DNA from: Bradyrhizobium sp. AT1
GTDB lineage: Bacteria; Pseudomonadota; Alphaproteobacteria; Rhizobiales; Xanthobacteraceae
Assembly (NCBI RefSeq): GCF_001590795.1
Contig: NZ_JXDL01000001.1
Location: 2,826,181-2,858,376 of the forward strand
DNA length: 32,196 bases
Direction of reading: 5' to 3'
Under the pieces are notes generated by a model. It was not told the origin of the DNA, searched no databases, and saw nothing but the letters and a program-made list of their open reading frames with translations. Shown piece after piece: positions 8,483 through 16,007 of the stretch. A program made the translations under genes and the position numbers. The stretch's first letter is position 1, and each line of letters starts with the position of its first letter.

Positions 8483-9292
8483 CTAATCCGCAAACCTCGC
8501 CGCGCGCTTCTCCAGATTGGAGCGCACCGCTTCGGTCTGGTTCGGGCTGCCGATCAGCTTCTGCTGCTCGACGGATTCCGCGAGCAGCGCCGGACCCGGA
8601 TCGACCGAGAGATTGTTGAGCAGCCGTTTGGCGGCGCGGACCGCATCGGGACTCTTGCCGGCGATCTCGCGCGCGACTTCGAGCGCCGCCGCGCGCGGGT
8701 CGTCGCAGATGCGCGTGGCGAGGCCGTAGGTCATCGCCTCCTGCGCCGAGAAGATGCGGCCGGTGTAGGTGAGATCGCGCAGGATATCGTCGCGCACGAG
8801 GCTGGCGAGGATCGGCGTGCCCGCCATGTCAGGCACCAGGCCCCATTTGATCTCCATGATCGACATCCGCGCATCGGGGCTCAGGAAGCGCATGTCCGCG
8901 CCGAGCGAGAGCTGGAAGCCGCCGCCGAAGGCAACGCCGTGCACGGCCGCGATGACCGGCACCGGAAGCTGGCGCCAGCCCCACACCGCCTGTTGCGGGA
9001 AGTTGGCCTGGCCGTGCGTCCGCTTGGTGAGATCGCGATTTTCGCCACCCGGAATTCCGTTGCCGCCCTTTTCCTTCATGGCGGCAAAACGCCCCATGTC
9101 GAGGCCGGCGCAGAAGGCGCGACCTTCACCTGAGAGAACGACGACGCGCACGCCTTTTTCCTTCGAAAGCCGCTCGGTTGCCGCGACAAGGGCCTCGAAC
9201 ATCGCCTGATCGAGTGCGTTCATCTTGTCGGCGCGCACCAGCCGCACGTCCGCGACGCCTTCCGAGATCGAGATCGAGACGCGCTCTTCCAT
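8483..9292 (-). CDS. Enoyl-CoA hydratase/isomerase (crotonase) family protein
   Basis: A 269-residue crotonase with RAFCAGLDM at 58-66 and HGVAFGGGFQLSL at 118-130. Of the two hydratase glutamates only the second is kept (Glu147 in IMEIKWGLVP). The first is Gln127 in GGGFQ. An acid, Asp154 in LVPDMAGT, sits near the isomerase position. So the chemistry may not be simple hydration, though some family members work with one acid. The ATG at 9292 has GGGGAG about 10 bases upstream. It is divergent from the dienoyl-CoA reductase-like gene at 9409 and shares a 116-base control region with it. The family is certain; the reaction is open. Confidence 0.9.
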   Translation of the reverse strand: MEERVSISISEGVADVRLVRADKMNALDQAMFEALVAATERLSKEKGVRVVVLSGEGRAFCAGLDMGRFAAMKEKGGNGIPGGENRDLTKRTHGQANFPQQAVWGWRQLPVPVIAAVHGVAFGGGFQLSLGADMRFLSPDARMSIMEIKWGLVPDMAGTPILASLVRDDILRDLTYTGRIFSAQEAMTYGLATRICDDPRAAALEVAREIAGKSPDAVRAAKRLLNNLSVDPGPALLAESVEQQKLIGSPNQTEAVRSNLEKRAARFAD

Positions 9293-9359
9293 GGACGAAT
9301 TCTCCCCGAGTTCTTGCCTGTTCTTGTTCAGTGCCGCTTTACAGGACGCTGTTGGCCGG

Positions 9360-9388
9360 ATTTAGTCAATCGACCAATTAACTGACAA
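9360..9388 (-). promoter_or_regulatory. Candidate promoter for the 8483-9292 crotonase
   Basis: Read on the minus strand: TTGTCA, 17 bases, CTAAAT, followed by a leader of about 60 bases to the ATG at 9292. This is a fair match to the housekeeping sigma consensus. A palindrome (9364-9383) fills the spacer. Confidence 0.4.
9364..9383. promoter_or_regulatory. Imperfect palindrome, candidate operator
   Basis: AGTCAATCGACCAATTAACT matches its own reverse complement at 14 of 20 positions, giving the symmetric pattern AGTyAATyGryCrATTrACT. It lies between divergent genes and inside the candidate promoter above. The form suits a dimeric repressor of TetR or FadR type, but no such gene lies in the window. 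Confidence 0.35.
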
Positions 9389-9408
9389 TCCCTACGGGGG
9401 AAACAGCC

Positions 9409-10281
9409 ATGTTCAAGGAAAATCTTCTCGCCGGAAGGCGCATTCTCGTGACCGGCGGCGGCACCGGTCTCGGCAAGTCGATGGCGGCGCGCTTCCTGCA
9501 GCTCGGCGCCGAGGTGCATATCTGCGGCCGCCGCAAGATCGTGTGCGACGAGACTGCGACCGAGCTGATGGATCTCCATGGCGGCCGCGTCACCAGCCAC
9601 GGCGTCGACATCCGCAACGCACTCGCGGTCGAGGAGATGATCGAGACTATCTTTCGCGACGCCCCGCTGACCGACCTCATCAACAACGCCGCCGGCAATT
9701 TCATCTCGCGCACCGAGGAGCTGTCGCCGCGCGGCTTCGACGCCGTCGCCAACATCGTCATGCACGGCACGTTCTACGTGACCCAGGCGGTCGGCAAGCG
9801 CTGGATCGCGGCCAGGCAACCCGGCAACGTGGTGTCGATCACCACGACCTGGGTGCGCAACGGCTCGCCTTACGTGGTGCCGTCGGCGATGAGCAAGTCG
9901 GCGATCCACGCCATGACGATGTCGCTCGCCGCCGAATGGGGCCGCTACGGCATCCGCCTCAACACCATCGCGCCCGGCGAGATCCCGACCGAGGGCATGA
10001 GCAAGCGCATCAAGCCCGGCGACGAGGCCGGCGCGCGCACCAAGGCGATGAACCCGATGGGCCGCGTCGGCACCATGGAAGAATTGCAGAACGTCGCGGT
10101 GTTCCTTATCTCCGGCGGCTGCGACTGGATCAGCGGCGAGACCATCGCGATGGACGGCGCGCAGGCGCTCGCGATGGGCGGCAATTTCTACCAGCTCCGC
10201 GACTGGAGCGACGACGACTGGAAAACCGCCCGCGAGAGCATCATGGCGCAGAACGAGAAGGACCGGGCGAAGCGGGGGTAG
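9409..10281 (+). CDS. SDR oxidoreductase, 2,4-dienoyl-CoA reductase-like
   Basis: A 290-residue short-chain dehydrogenase. The dinucleotide loop TGGGTGLG is at 15-22 and NNAAG at 92-96. Instead of the usual YxxxK it has PSAMSKSAIHAM, so Ser159 and Lys163. That is the arrangement of eukaryotic 2,4-dienoyl-CoA reductases (DECR1: VVPSASAK), and the local context VVPSA and LAAEWGRYGIR also matches them. The expected role is NADPH-dependent removal of a double bond from polyunsaturated acyl-CoA. Two DECR1 active-site residues differ: Tyr199 corresponds to Trp148, and Asn148 to His119, by my by-eye alignment. The start is well supported by GGGGGAAAC upstream. The C-terminal tail of about 40 residues past the last SDR strand is also typical of the subgroup. 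Confidence 0.85.
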   Translation: MFKENLLAGRRILVTGGGTGLGKSMAARFLQLGAEVHICGRRKIVCDETATELMDLHGGRVTSHGVDIRNALAVEEMIETIFRDAPLTDLINNAAGNFISRTEELSPRGFDAVANIVMHGTFYVTQAVGKRWIAARQPGNVVSITTTWVRNGSPYVVPSAMSKSAIHAMTMSLAAEWGRYGIRLNTIAPGEIPTEGMSKRIKPGDEAGARTKAMNPMGRVGTMEELQNVAVFLISGGCDWISGETIAMDGAQALAMGGNFYQLRDWSDDDWKTARESIMAQNEKDRAKRG

Positions 10282-10290
10282 TGCTCTCTC

Positions 10291-10420
10291 GTGCCCCGGA
10301 CGCAGCGCAGCGCGTCGCACTTGCGAGGTGATGCGTTGCTGAGCCGGCGCCCATGCCGCAGAGATGCTAGGTCCCGGCTCTGCAGCGCATCACTCCGTGC
10401 TGCGCAGCGTCCGGGACACG
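10291..10420. repeat. Paired palindromic repeat, GTGCCCCGGACGC type
   Basis: Begins with GTGCCCCGGACGCAGCGCAG and ends with TGCGCAGCGTCCGGGACACG; the centre holds GGTCCCGGCTCTGCAGCGCAT. It is the second copy of the element at 4050-4183. It sits between co-directional genes, upstream of the synthetase. Confidence 0.75.
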
Positions 10421-10506
10421 AAACTGCGGCATCCCCCTCCGTCTTGTCTTCACCCGCGATTGCCCCCACACTCCCCTGCACAAAAACAAGACGCCACGGG
10501 AGAAAC

Positions 10507-12084
10507 ATGTCCACACAGAAATTGGCAACTCTCGCCGACATCGTGCGCGAGCGCGCCGGGAGCCGCGGCGATGCCATCGCCTACGAGTTCGAGGGCCGCC
10601 TCACCAGCTTTGCCGAATTCGACGTCAGGACCAACAAGGTCGCCAACGCATTGATCGCGATGGGCGTCAGACATGGCGACCGCATCGCCTATCTCGGCAA
10701 GAACAGCGACATCTATTTCGAACTGCTGATGGGAGCTATGAAGGCCGGCGTCGTGATGGCGCCGGTGAACTGGCGGCTCGCCGGGCCCGAGGTCGCCTTC
10801 ATCGTCGAAGACTGCAAGGCGCCGGTGCTGTTCGTCGGGCCGGAATTCATCACGCAGGTCCATCAGATCAAGGATCAGATCCCGGGCGTGCGCACTGTCA
10901 TCACCACCGAAGGCGGTGCGCCGGAATGGCCGGATTTTACGGCCTGGCGCGATGCGCAGGGCGGCGACGATCCGAAGGTGGCGATCGACACCAAGGACAT
11001 CGCGATCCAGCTCTACACCTCTGGCACCACGGGCAAGCCGAAGGGCGCGATGCTCTCGCACGCCAACTTCCTCAACCTGGTGCAATCAGGCAATGCCGAG
11101 GACAAGCCGGACTGGAACCGGTGGTCGACCGACGACGTCTCGCTGGTCGCGATGCCGGTCTTCCACATCGGCGGCTCCGGCTGGGGCGTGATGGGCCTCT
11201 ATCATGGCGCCCGCGGCGTGATCGCGCGCGAGTTCGATCCGACCAAGGTGCTGGACTTCTTCGAGCACAGCGGCATCACAAAACTCTTCATGGTTCCTGC
11301 GGCGATGCAGTTCGTGGTGCGGCAGCCGCGCGCGAAGACGGTGGATTTTTCACGGCTGAAATACATGCTGTATGGCGCCTCGCCGATTCCGGCGGCGCTG
11401 CTGAAGGAATGCATCGAGGTCTTCAAGTGCGGCTTCGTTCAGCTCTATGGCATGACCGAGACGACAGGCACCATCGTTGCGCTGCCGCCGGAGGACCACG
11501 TCGAGGGGCTGGAGCGGATGCGTTCGGCCGGCAAGGCGCTGCCGGGGGTCGAGATCGCGATCCTCGATGCGGACGGCAAGCCGCTGCCGCCGCGGCAGGT
11601 CGGCGAGATCGCGACGCGCTCGGGCTCCAACATGGCGGGCTATTGGAATCTGCCGGAGGCGACCGCTTCGACATTGCGCGGCGACGGCTGGCTGCGCACG
11701 GGTGATGCCGGCTACATGGACGAGGACGGCTACCTCTACATCCACGACCGCATCAAGGACATGATCATCTCCGGCGGCGAGAACATCTACCCCGCCGAGG
11801 TCGAGAGCGCGCTGTGCGATCACCCCGACGTCGCCGAGGCCGCAGTGATCGGCATCCCCGACGACAAATGGGGCGAGGCCGTGAAAGCCGTCGTGGTGAT
11901 GAAGCCGGGCAAGGAAGCGACGGAGACCGACATCATCAACTTCACCCGGACGCGCATCGCCGGCTACAAGACGCCGAAGAGTGTGGAGTTTCTGCCGGCA
12001 TTGCCGCGGAATCCCTCAGGCAAGATTTTGCGGCGGCAATTGCGCGAGCCGTATTGGGCGGGGAAGGATCGGCGGGTGAATTAG
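10507..12084 (+). CDS. Long-chain-type acyl-CoA synthetase (AMP-forming)
   Basis: A 525-residue ANL ligase, 11 residues longer than and clearly different from the one at 6775-8319. LYTSGTTGKPKG is at 169-180. QLYGMTETTG is the A5 motif. RTGDAGYMDEDGYLYIHDRIKDMIISGGENIYPAEVE is followed by the C-terminal domain, and PSGK gives Lys506. It activates an acid to its CoA ester for beta-oxidation; chain length cannot be told. ATG 10507 is chosen because GGGAGAAAC precedes it and the protein begins at the first domain strand. The frame is open back to 10291, but that part is repeat DNA. It is convergent with the acyl-CoA dehydrogenase at 12200. By position and class it is one candidate for the ligase (LvaE-like) step of the pathway proposed for region 14640-19781. 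Confidence 0.93.
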   Translation: MSTQKLATLADIVRERAGSRGDAIAYEFEGRLTSFAEFDVRTNKVANALIAMGVRHGDRIAYLGKNSDIYFELLMGAMKAGVVMAPVNWRLAGPEVAFIVEDCKAPVLFVGPEFITQVHQIKDQIPGVRTVITTEGGAPEWPDFTAWRDAQGGDDPKVAIDTKDIAIQLYTSGTTGKPKGAMLSHANFLNLVQSGNAEDKPDWNRWSTDDVSLVAMPVFHIGGSGWGVMGLYHGARGVIAREFDPTKVLDFFEHSGITKLFMVPAAMQFVVRQPRAKTVDFSRLKYMLYGASPIPAALLKECIEVFKCGFVQLYGMTETTGTIVALPPEDHVEGLERMRSAGKALPGVEIAILDADGKPLPPRQVGEIATRSGSNMAGYWNLPEATASTLRGDGWLRTGDAGYMDEDGYLYIHDRIKDMIISGGENIYPAEVESALCDHPDVAEAAVIGIPDDKWGEAVKAVVVMKPGKEATETDIINFTRTRIAGYKTPKSVEFLPALPRNPSGKILRRQLREPYWAGKDRRVN

Positions 12085-12095
12085 GACGCGGTGTT

Positions 12096-12183
12096 GTAGG
12101 GTGGGTTAGCCGTAGGCGTAACCCACCTCTTCACTTTCAACTCGAACAAAAGTGGTGGGTTACGCTCCGCTAACCCACCCTAC
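12096..12183. repeat. Palindromic repeat GTAGGGTGGGTTA...TAACCCACCCTAC
   Basis: A perfect 13-base inverted repeat forms the ends. Inner arms CGTAGGCGTAACCCACC and GGTGGGTTACGCTCCGC also pair. It lies between two convergent genes (stops at 12084 and 12200). Related elements are at 25479-25569 and 21262-21370. Confidence 0.85.
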
Positions 12184-12199
12184 AAGAGCGGCGCAAGCC

Positions 12200-13474
12200 T
12201 CAATGCTTCCCCGGCCCCATATAGCCGAACAGGAATCCCGCGACTTTCCGCATCTGGATCTCCTCACTGCCTTCGGTGATGCGGTAGCGGCGATGGTGGC
12301 GGTAGATGTGCTCGAAGGGCTTGTGGCGTGAATAGCCCATGCCGCCGTGGACCTGCATGGCGCGGTCGGCGGATTCGCAGCAGAGACGGTTTGCCCAATA
12401 GTTGCACATCGAGACGCGGTCGGAGAGCGTTCGCTCGATCTGCTCCTCGGTGAGCTGGTCCATCTCCCAGGCGGTCTTGCGGATCAGAAGGCGCAGCATC
12501 TCGGCTTGCGTCGCAAGCTCCACCAGCGGGAACTGGATCGCCTGGTTCTCGGCGAGCGCGCGGCCGAACGGCTTTCGCTCGCGCGCATACTTCACACTCT
12601 CGTTGATGCAGTAGACGGCCGCGCCGAGCGAGCTTGCGGCCTGGCGGATGCGGTTCTGATGCACGAAGCATTGTGCCAGCGACAGGCCGCGGCCGACCTC
12701 ACCGAACAGCGCATCTTCGGGGACGAACACGTCGGTGAAGCTGACGCGGGGATGGTCGGTCGGCATGTTGAAGGTCCACATGTACTCCTCGACCTTGACG
12801 CCATGGCTCTTGGCCGGCACCAGGAAGCAGGTGATGCCGCGGGCATCGCCGTCATTGCCTGACGTACGCGCGAACAGCGCGCAGTGCGTGGCGACATGCA
12901 TGCCCGTCGTCCACATCTTCTCGCCGTTGATGATCCATCCCTTGACGTTGTCACGCGTCGCGGGCACCGCACGCGTCTCCATGTGGGTGGCGTCCGAGCC
13001 GTGATGCGGCTCGGTCAATCCAAAGGTGATGCGGTACTTTCCCTTGATCGAGCCGTCGATCATCGCCTTCTGGTCGTCGCGGCCGTAGCGGTCAAGCATG
13101 GTGACGACAGGGAAATTGCCGACGACGGAGTGCTCGTTCTGGAGGTCGTTGTGCAGGCCGAGGCCTTTCGCCGCGAAATGCTCGCGGATCACGGCCATCC
13201 AGAGGTTAGAGCCGTCCTTGCCGCCATATTGCTTCGGCACGGGAAAGCGCAGATGCCCCGCGGCATCCGCGAGGTCCTTGGCCTTGCGCAGCAGCGCCTC
13301 CCATTCGTGCCGGGGCAGGCCGCCATTCTCGAAATCGGTGCGCGCCCATTCACGGCGGTGGTCGAAGAAGCGTATGTTGTCGTCGGCCTCTTCCAGCGGC
13401 TTGATCTCGCGTGCGATGAAACGGTCGAGGTCTCCGAGATAGGCGACGAGATCGGCTGGCAATGAGAAATCCAC
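12200..13474 (-). CDS. Acyl-CoA dehydrogenase family protein
   Basis: A 424-residue FAD enzyme that introduces a 2,3 double bond into an acyl-CoA and passes electrons to ETF. It has an N-terminal helical domain, the beta-domain signature FGLTEPHHGSDAT with WIINGEKMWTTG, and a C-terminal helical domain with QVHGGMGYS. Glu401 in RITEGSEEI is at the catalytic base position of medium-chain-type enzymes. The start is a GTG at 13474, with GGGAGAGAACCT directly upstream. ATG starts further up are in other frames. It is divergent from the crotonase at 13689 and convergent with the synthetase at 10507. Substrate range is unknown; the gene is distinct from the ACAD10/11-type gene at 18504. Confidence 0.94.
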   Translation of the reverse strand: MDFSLPADLVAYLGDLDRFIAREIKPLEEADDNIRFFDHRREWARTDFENGGLPRHEWEALLRKAKDLADAAGHLRFPVPKQYGGKDGSNLWMAVIREHFAAKGLGLHNDLQNEHSVVGNFPVVTMLDRYGRDDQKAMIDGSIKGKYRITFGLTEPHHGSDATHMETRAVPATRDNVKGWIINGEKMWTTGMHVATHCALFARTSGNDGDARGITCFLVPAKSHGVKVEEYMWTFNMPTDHPRVSFTDVFVPEDALFGEVGRGLSLAQCFVHQNRIRQAASSLGAAVYCINESVKYARERKPFGRALAENQAIQFPLVELATQAEMLRLLIRKTAWEMDQLTEEQIERTLSDRVSMCNYWANRLCCESADRAMQVHGGMGYSRHKPFEHIYRHHRRYRITEGSEEIQMRKVAGFLFGYMGPGKH

Positions 13475-13540
13475 AGGTTCTCTCCCGGATTGATTTTATC
13501 GTTTTGCGTTAAGGCGCTAGGCGCATTTCTGCTTCGCACG

Positions 13541-13570
13541 ATTAAGGTGAGAAGAGCGCGCTCAAGTCAA
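13541..13570 (-). promoter_or_regulatory. Candidate promoter for the 12200-13474 acyl-CoA dehydrogenase
   Basis: On the minus strand: TTGACT, 18 bases, CTTAAT, with a leader of about 60 bases to the GTG start. The -35 match is good and the -10 fair. Confidence 0.4.
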
Positions 13571-13619
13571 GCAAGGCAAGGCGTGTGGCACGCGCAAGGC
13601 CCTCCAGCGCAATTCGATG

Positions 13620-13639
13620 GCGCGCCAGCGCTGGCGCGC
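13620..13639. promoter_or_regulatory. Perfect 20-bp palindrome between divergent genes
   Basis: GCGCGCCAGCGCTGGCGCGC equals its own reverse complement. It lies 50 bases upstream of the crotonase start at 13689 and about 50 bases beyond the candidate promoter of the divergent dehydrogenase. It could be an operator or, in a transcript, a strong hairpin. A smaller inverted repeat, GCGTGTGGCACGC, lies about 30 bases away. Confidence 0.4.
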
Positions 13640-13688
13640 GGTAGTATGACGCCAATATTCCTTCGAAAGAAAATGCGGAGAGCGCGCG

Positions 13689-14468
13689 ATGGAGCTGAAA
13701 TTTTCCAAGGTGGAACGCAAGGGGCCGATCACGATCGTGACGCTGTCGCGGCCGGAGGTCTACAACGCGCTGCACACCGATGCGCATTTCGAATTGCAGA
13801 AAGTGTTCGACGATTTCGCCGGAGATCCCGAGCAATGGATCGCGATCGTCACAGGCAGCGGCGACAAGGCGTTCTGCGCAGGCAACGACCTGAAGTGGCA
13901 GGCGGCGGGCGGCAAGCGCGGCTGGGACAAGGGCGGCTTTGCCGGCCTCACCGCGCGCTTCGACTGCGACAAGCCGATCATCGCTGCCGTGAACGGCGTC
14001 GCGATGGGTGGCGGCTTCGAGATCGCGCTCGCCTGCGACCTCATCATCGCCTCGGAGAATGCGACCTTCGCCCTGCCCGAGCCACGCGTCGGCCTTGCCG
14101 CGCTCGCCGGCGGCCTGCACCGGCTGCCGCGGCAGATCGGACTGAAGCGCGCCATGGGCATGATCCTCACCGCGCGCCATGTCAGCGCCAAGGAAGGCCT
14201 CGAGCTCGGCTTCGTCAACGAGGTGGTGCCACAGGGCGAGGCACTCACCGCCGCGCTGCGCTGGGCCGAGACGATCGCCAAGAACTCGCCGATGTCGATC
14301 CGGGCCTCGAAGCAGGCCATCCAGAAGGGGCTCGGCGTCTCGCTGGAACAGGCGATCGCGGAGCAGCGCGACTATCCGGCGGTGCAGGCCATGGTGGCCT
14401 CGCAGGATTACATCGAGGGCCCAAAGGCGTTCTCGGAGAAGCGGCCGCCGAAATGGGTGGGAAAGTAA
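13689..14468 (+). CDS. Enoyl-CoA hydratase (crotonase family, full catalytic pair)
   Basis: A 259-residue crotonase and the only one in the window with both hydratase acids in place. Glu111 lies in MGGGFEIAL and Glu131 in FALPEPRVG, twenty residues apart as in rat enoyl-CoA hydratase (144 and 164). KAFCAGNDL (60-68) supplies the oxyanion hole; CAGND recalls the carnitinyl-CoA dehydratase-like branch. It most likely adds water to 2-enoyl-CoA. ATG 13689 has GGAGAG upstream. The C-terminus ends in the usual KRPPKW. It is divergent from an acyl-CoA dehydrogenase, which would supply its substrate, and convergent with the DUF6285 gene. Confidence 0.93.
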   Translation: MELKFSKVERKGPITIVTLSRPEVYNALHTDAHFELQKVFDDFAGDPEQWIAIVTGSGDKAFCAGNDLKWQAAGGKRGWDKGGFAGLTARFDCDKPIIAAVNGVAMGGGFEIALACDLIIASENATFALPEPRVGLAALAGGLHRLPRQIGLKRAMGMILTARHVSAKEGLELGFVNEVVPQGEALTAALRWAETIAKNSPMSIRASKQAIQKGLGVSLEQAIAEQRDYPAVQAMVASQDYIEGPKAFSEKRPPKWVGK

Positions 14469-14514
14469 GAGCTCTTCGCTCTTGGCCGCGACGTGCATCT
14501 CCGACAATACCGGT

Positions 14515-14616
14515 GTCATGCCCCGGCTTGACCGGGGCATCCAGTACGCCGCACCCTATCGTTTCAACCACAATCGTCTCGGAGTACTGGATCGCCCGCC
14601 TTCGCGGGCGATGACA
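14515..14616. repeat. Palindromic repeat GTCATGCCCCGG...CGGGCGATGAC
   Basis: The ends GTCATGCCCCGGCTTGACC and CGCGGGCGATGAC, with inner arms CCAGTAC and GTACTGG, form nested stems. It lies between convergent genes ending at 14468 and 14640. Confidence 0.75.
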
Positions 14617-14639
14617 GCGAGTGTGGAGCCCAGACTTCC

Positions 14640-15017
14640 TTAGCCGCCCCGCCCCTGCTCGCGCTTGTATGAAGCATAGTTCGGCTGATCGACGGCGAGC
14701 TTGTCCATCGTGGTCGCCCACAGATGCTCGGCGAGGCCGGGGGTTGCGAGGTCGATCTCGCCTTTCGCGATACGCTCGGCGAGCGCGCGGTTGAGATCCG
14801 TCACTGATCCGTCGATTCCGAGCAGCGCGCGCAGCCGTTCCACTTCCGCAGCATCACTTCCCTCCTCCCGCGTCAGTTGCCGCGTGACGAGATCGAGGAT
14901 GTTGATGGCGACGCGCAGCTTGAAGGCCTGGTGGCCGGAGATCAGCGGCGTGATGTCGTTGCGGAGGAAATCGGCGACGGATTTGGTCAGCTCGATCGGG
15001 GTCGGCTCGTCCTGCAT
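14640..15017 (-). CDS. DUF6285 domain protein, possible LvaB-like kinase partner
   Basis: A 125-residue soluble, mostly helical protein with no signal peptide or membrane segment. Recognisable parts are a helix SVADFLRNDITPLI, then HQAFKLRVAINILDLVTRQL, and a C-terminal LWATTMDKLAVDQPNY. I read it as DUF6285, a family I recall beside APH-type phosphotransferases and acyl-CoA dehydrogenases. Its ATG is 3 bases after the kinase stop, with GGGAG inside the end of the kinase gene, so the two are surely co-translated. In Pseudomonas putida the small protein LvaB, encoded next to the kinase LvaA, is required for LvaA activity. Equal position, size class and partner suggest the same job here. Homology to LvaB itself is not shown. 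Confidence 0.75.
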   Translation of the reverse strand: MQDEPTPIELTKSVADFLRNDITPLISGHQAFKLRVAINILDLVTRQLTREEGSDAAEVERLRALLGIDGSVTDLNRALAERIAKGEIDLATPGLAEHLWATTMDKLAVDQPNYASYKREQGRGG

Positions 15018-15020
15018 GGC

Positions 15021-16007
15021 TCAGCTCCCGCGCGGCGATAGCAGCCGCAACAGATCGATCTCGGTCTCAGAGGCGCGGCGGCCGATCATCGCGCGCTCCA
15101 TCGAATGGTCGGGGCCCTCGCGGAACCGCTGCATCATGCCGCCGCACATGATGCCCCAGCGCAGCGTGCCCATCACTTCCCAGAATTTGACGCGCTCGGG
15201 ATCGACCTTGCGGCCGGCGGCCTCGTAGCCGGCGAACAGGTCCTCGCGTGAGCCAAAGCCGCCGACGGGCTTGTCGATCTCGCCGAAGCGCCAGGAGTTG
15301 ACGCAGACCCAGCCGAGATCCTCCATGGGATCGCCGAGATGGGCGAGCTCCCAGTCGAGCACGGCGCGGACACCGTCGGCACCGATGATGAGATTGCCGT
15401 TGCGGAAGTCGCCGTGCACCAGCGTGGTCTCGCCCGACGGGCCGGGATCGTGGTCGCGCAGCCAGCGCAGCGCCAGCTCGAACACGGGCTTCGGCCAGTT
15501 CAGGCTGCGATAGTCGCGGTCGAACTCGGCGATCTCCTGCGTCGCGCCGCGGCTGCGCAACGCGGGCAATTTGTCCTGCGGCAATTTGTGGAGCCCTGCG
15601 AGAATCCCGCCGATCTGCCGCGCGAGGCGCGGTCGCGCCGCTGCGAACTCGTCATCGCGCAGGATCTTGCGCGCGATGGTCTCGCCCTCGACCCGCTGCA
15701 TGATGAAGCCGGTGCCGAGATCGTCCTCCGGCACGAGCACATGCATCACGCGCGGCGACGGCACGCCGGCCTCGAAGGCGAGCTGCATCAGCTGCGCTTC
15801 GGCGGCAAGGCCCGCCGCGCGCGTCGGTGCTGCGCCATACCCCTTCGGCGAGCGCCGCAGGATCGTACCGATCACGCCATCGGGATGGGTGATGTCGAAG
15901 CGCCAGGTTTCCTGACTGGCGCCGCCCGACAATTTGGCCGCGCCCGTGACACCGGTCGCGCCCTTGCACCAGCGCTGCGCGCTGCGGGAAAGCTCGGCCT
16001 CGATCAT
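15021..16007 (-). CDS. APH-family phosphotransferase, candidate hydroxyacyl-CoA kinase (LvaA/ACAD10-11 kinase-like)
   Basis: A 328-residue kinase of the aminoglycoside/choline kinase fold. The N-lobe runs to about 105, with LSGGASQETWRF as nucleotide-binding loop. The catalytic loop is VHGDFRNGNLI, with His198, Asp200 and Asn205. The metal-binding Asp218 lies in VLDWELAHLGDP. Such proteins near acyl-CoA genes are usually not antibiotic kinases. The same fold forms the N-terminal half of mammalian ACAD10/11 and is LvaA in the levulinate pathway, where 4-hydroxyacyl-CoA is phosphorylated. Here it lies between a crotonase (10 bases upstream) and DUF6285 (3 bases downstream) in one operon, and an ACAD10/11-type dehydrogenase lies 2.5 kb away. 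AAGGGCAA precedes the ATG. Fold is certain; substrate is inference. Confidence 0.88.
   Translation of the reverse strand: MIEAELSRSAQRWCKGATGVTGAAKLSGGASQETWRFDITHPDGVIGTILRRSPKGYGAAPTRAAGLAAEAQLMQLAFEAGVPSPRVMHVLVPEDDLGTGFIMQRVEGETIARKILRDDEFAAARPRLARQIGGILAGLHKLPQDKLPALRSRGATQEIAEFDRDYRSLNWPKPVFELALRWLRDHDPGPSGETTLVHGDFRNGNLIIGADGVRAVLDWELAHLGDPMEDLGWVCVNSWRFGEIDKPVGGFGSREDLFAGYEAAGRKVDPERVKFWEVMGTLRWGIMCGGMMQRFREGPDHSMERAMIGRRASETEIDLLRLLSPRGS

Noticed and set aside
10291..10506. A 72-residue extension of the second acyl-CoA synthetase
   Set aside because: It is encoded by the palindromic repeat; GGGAGAAAC before ATG 10507 and the usual N-terminus support the shorter form.
15021..16007. 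Aminoglycoside resistance kinase
   Set aside because: The fold is the same, but operon partners and the nearby dehydrogenase point to acyl-CoA metabolism, and the family is broad.
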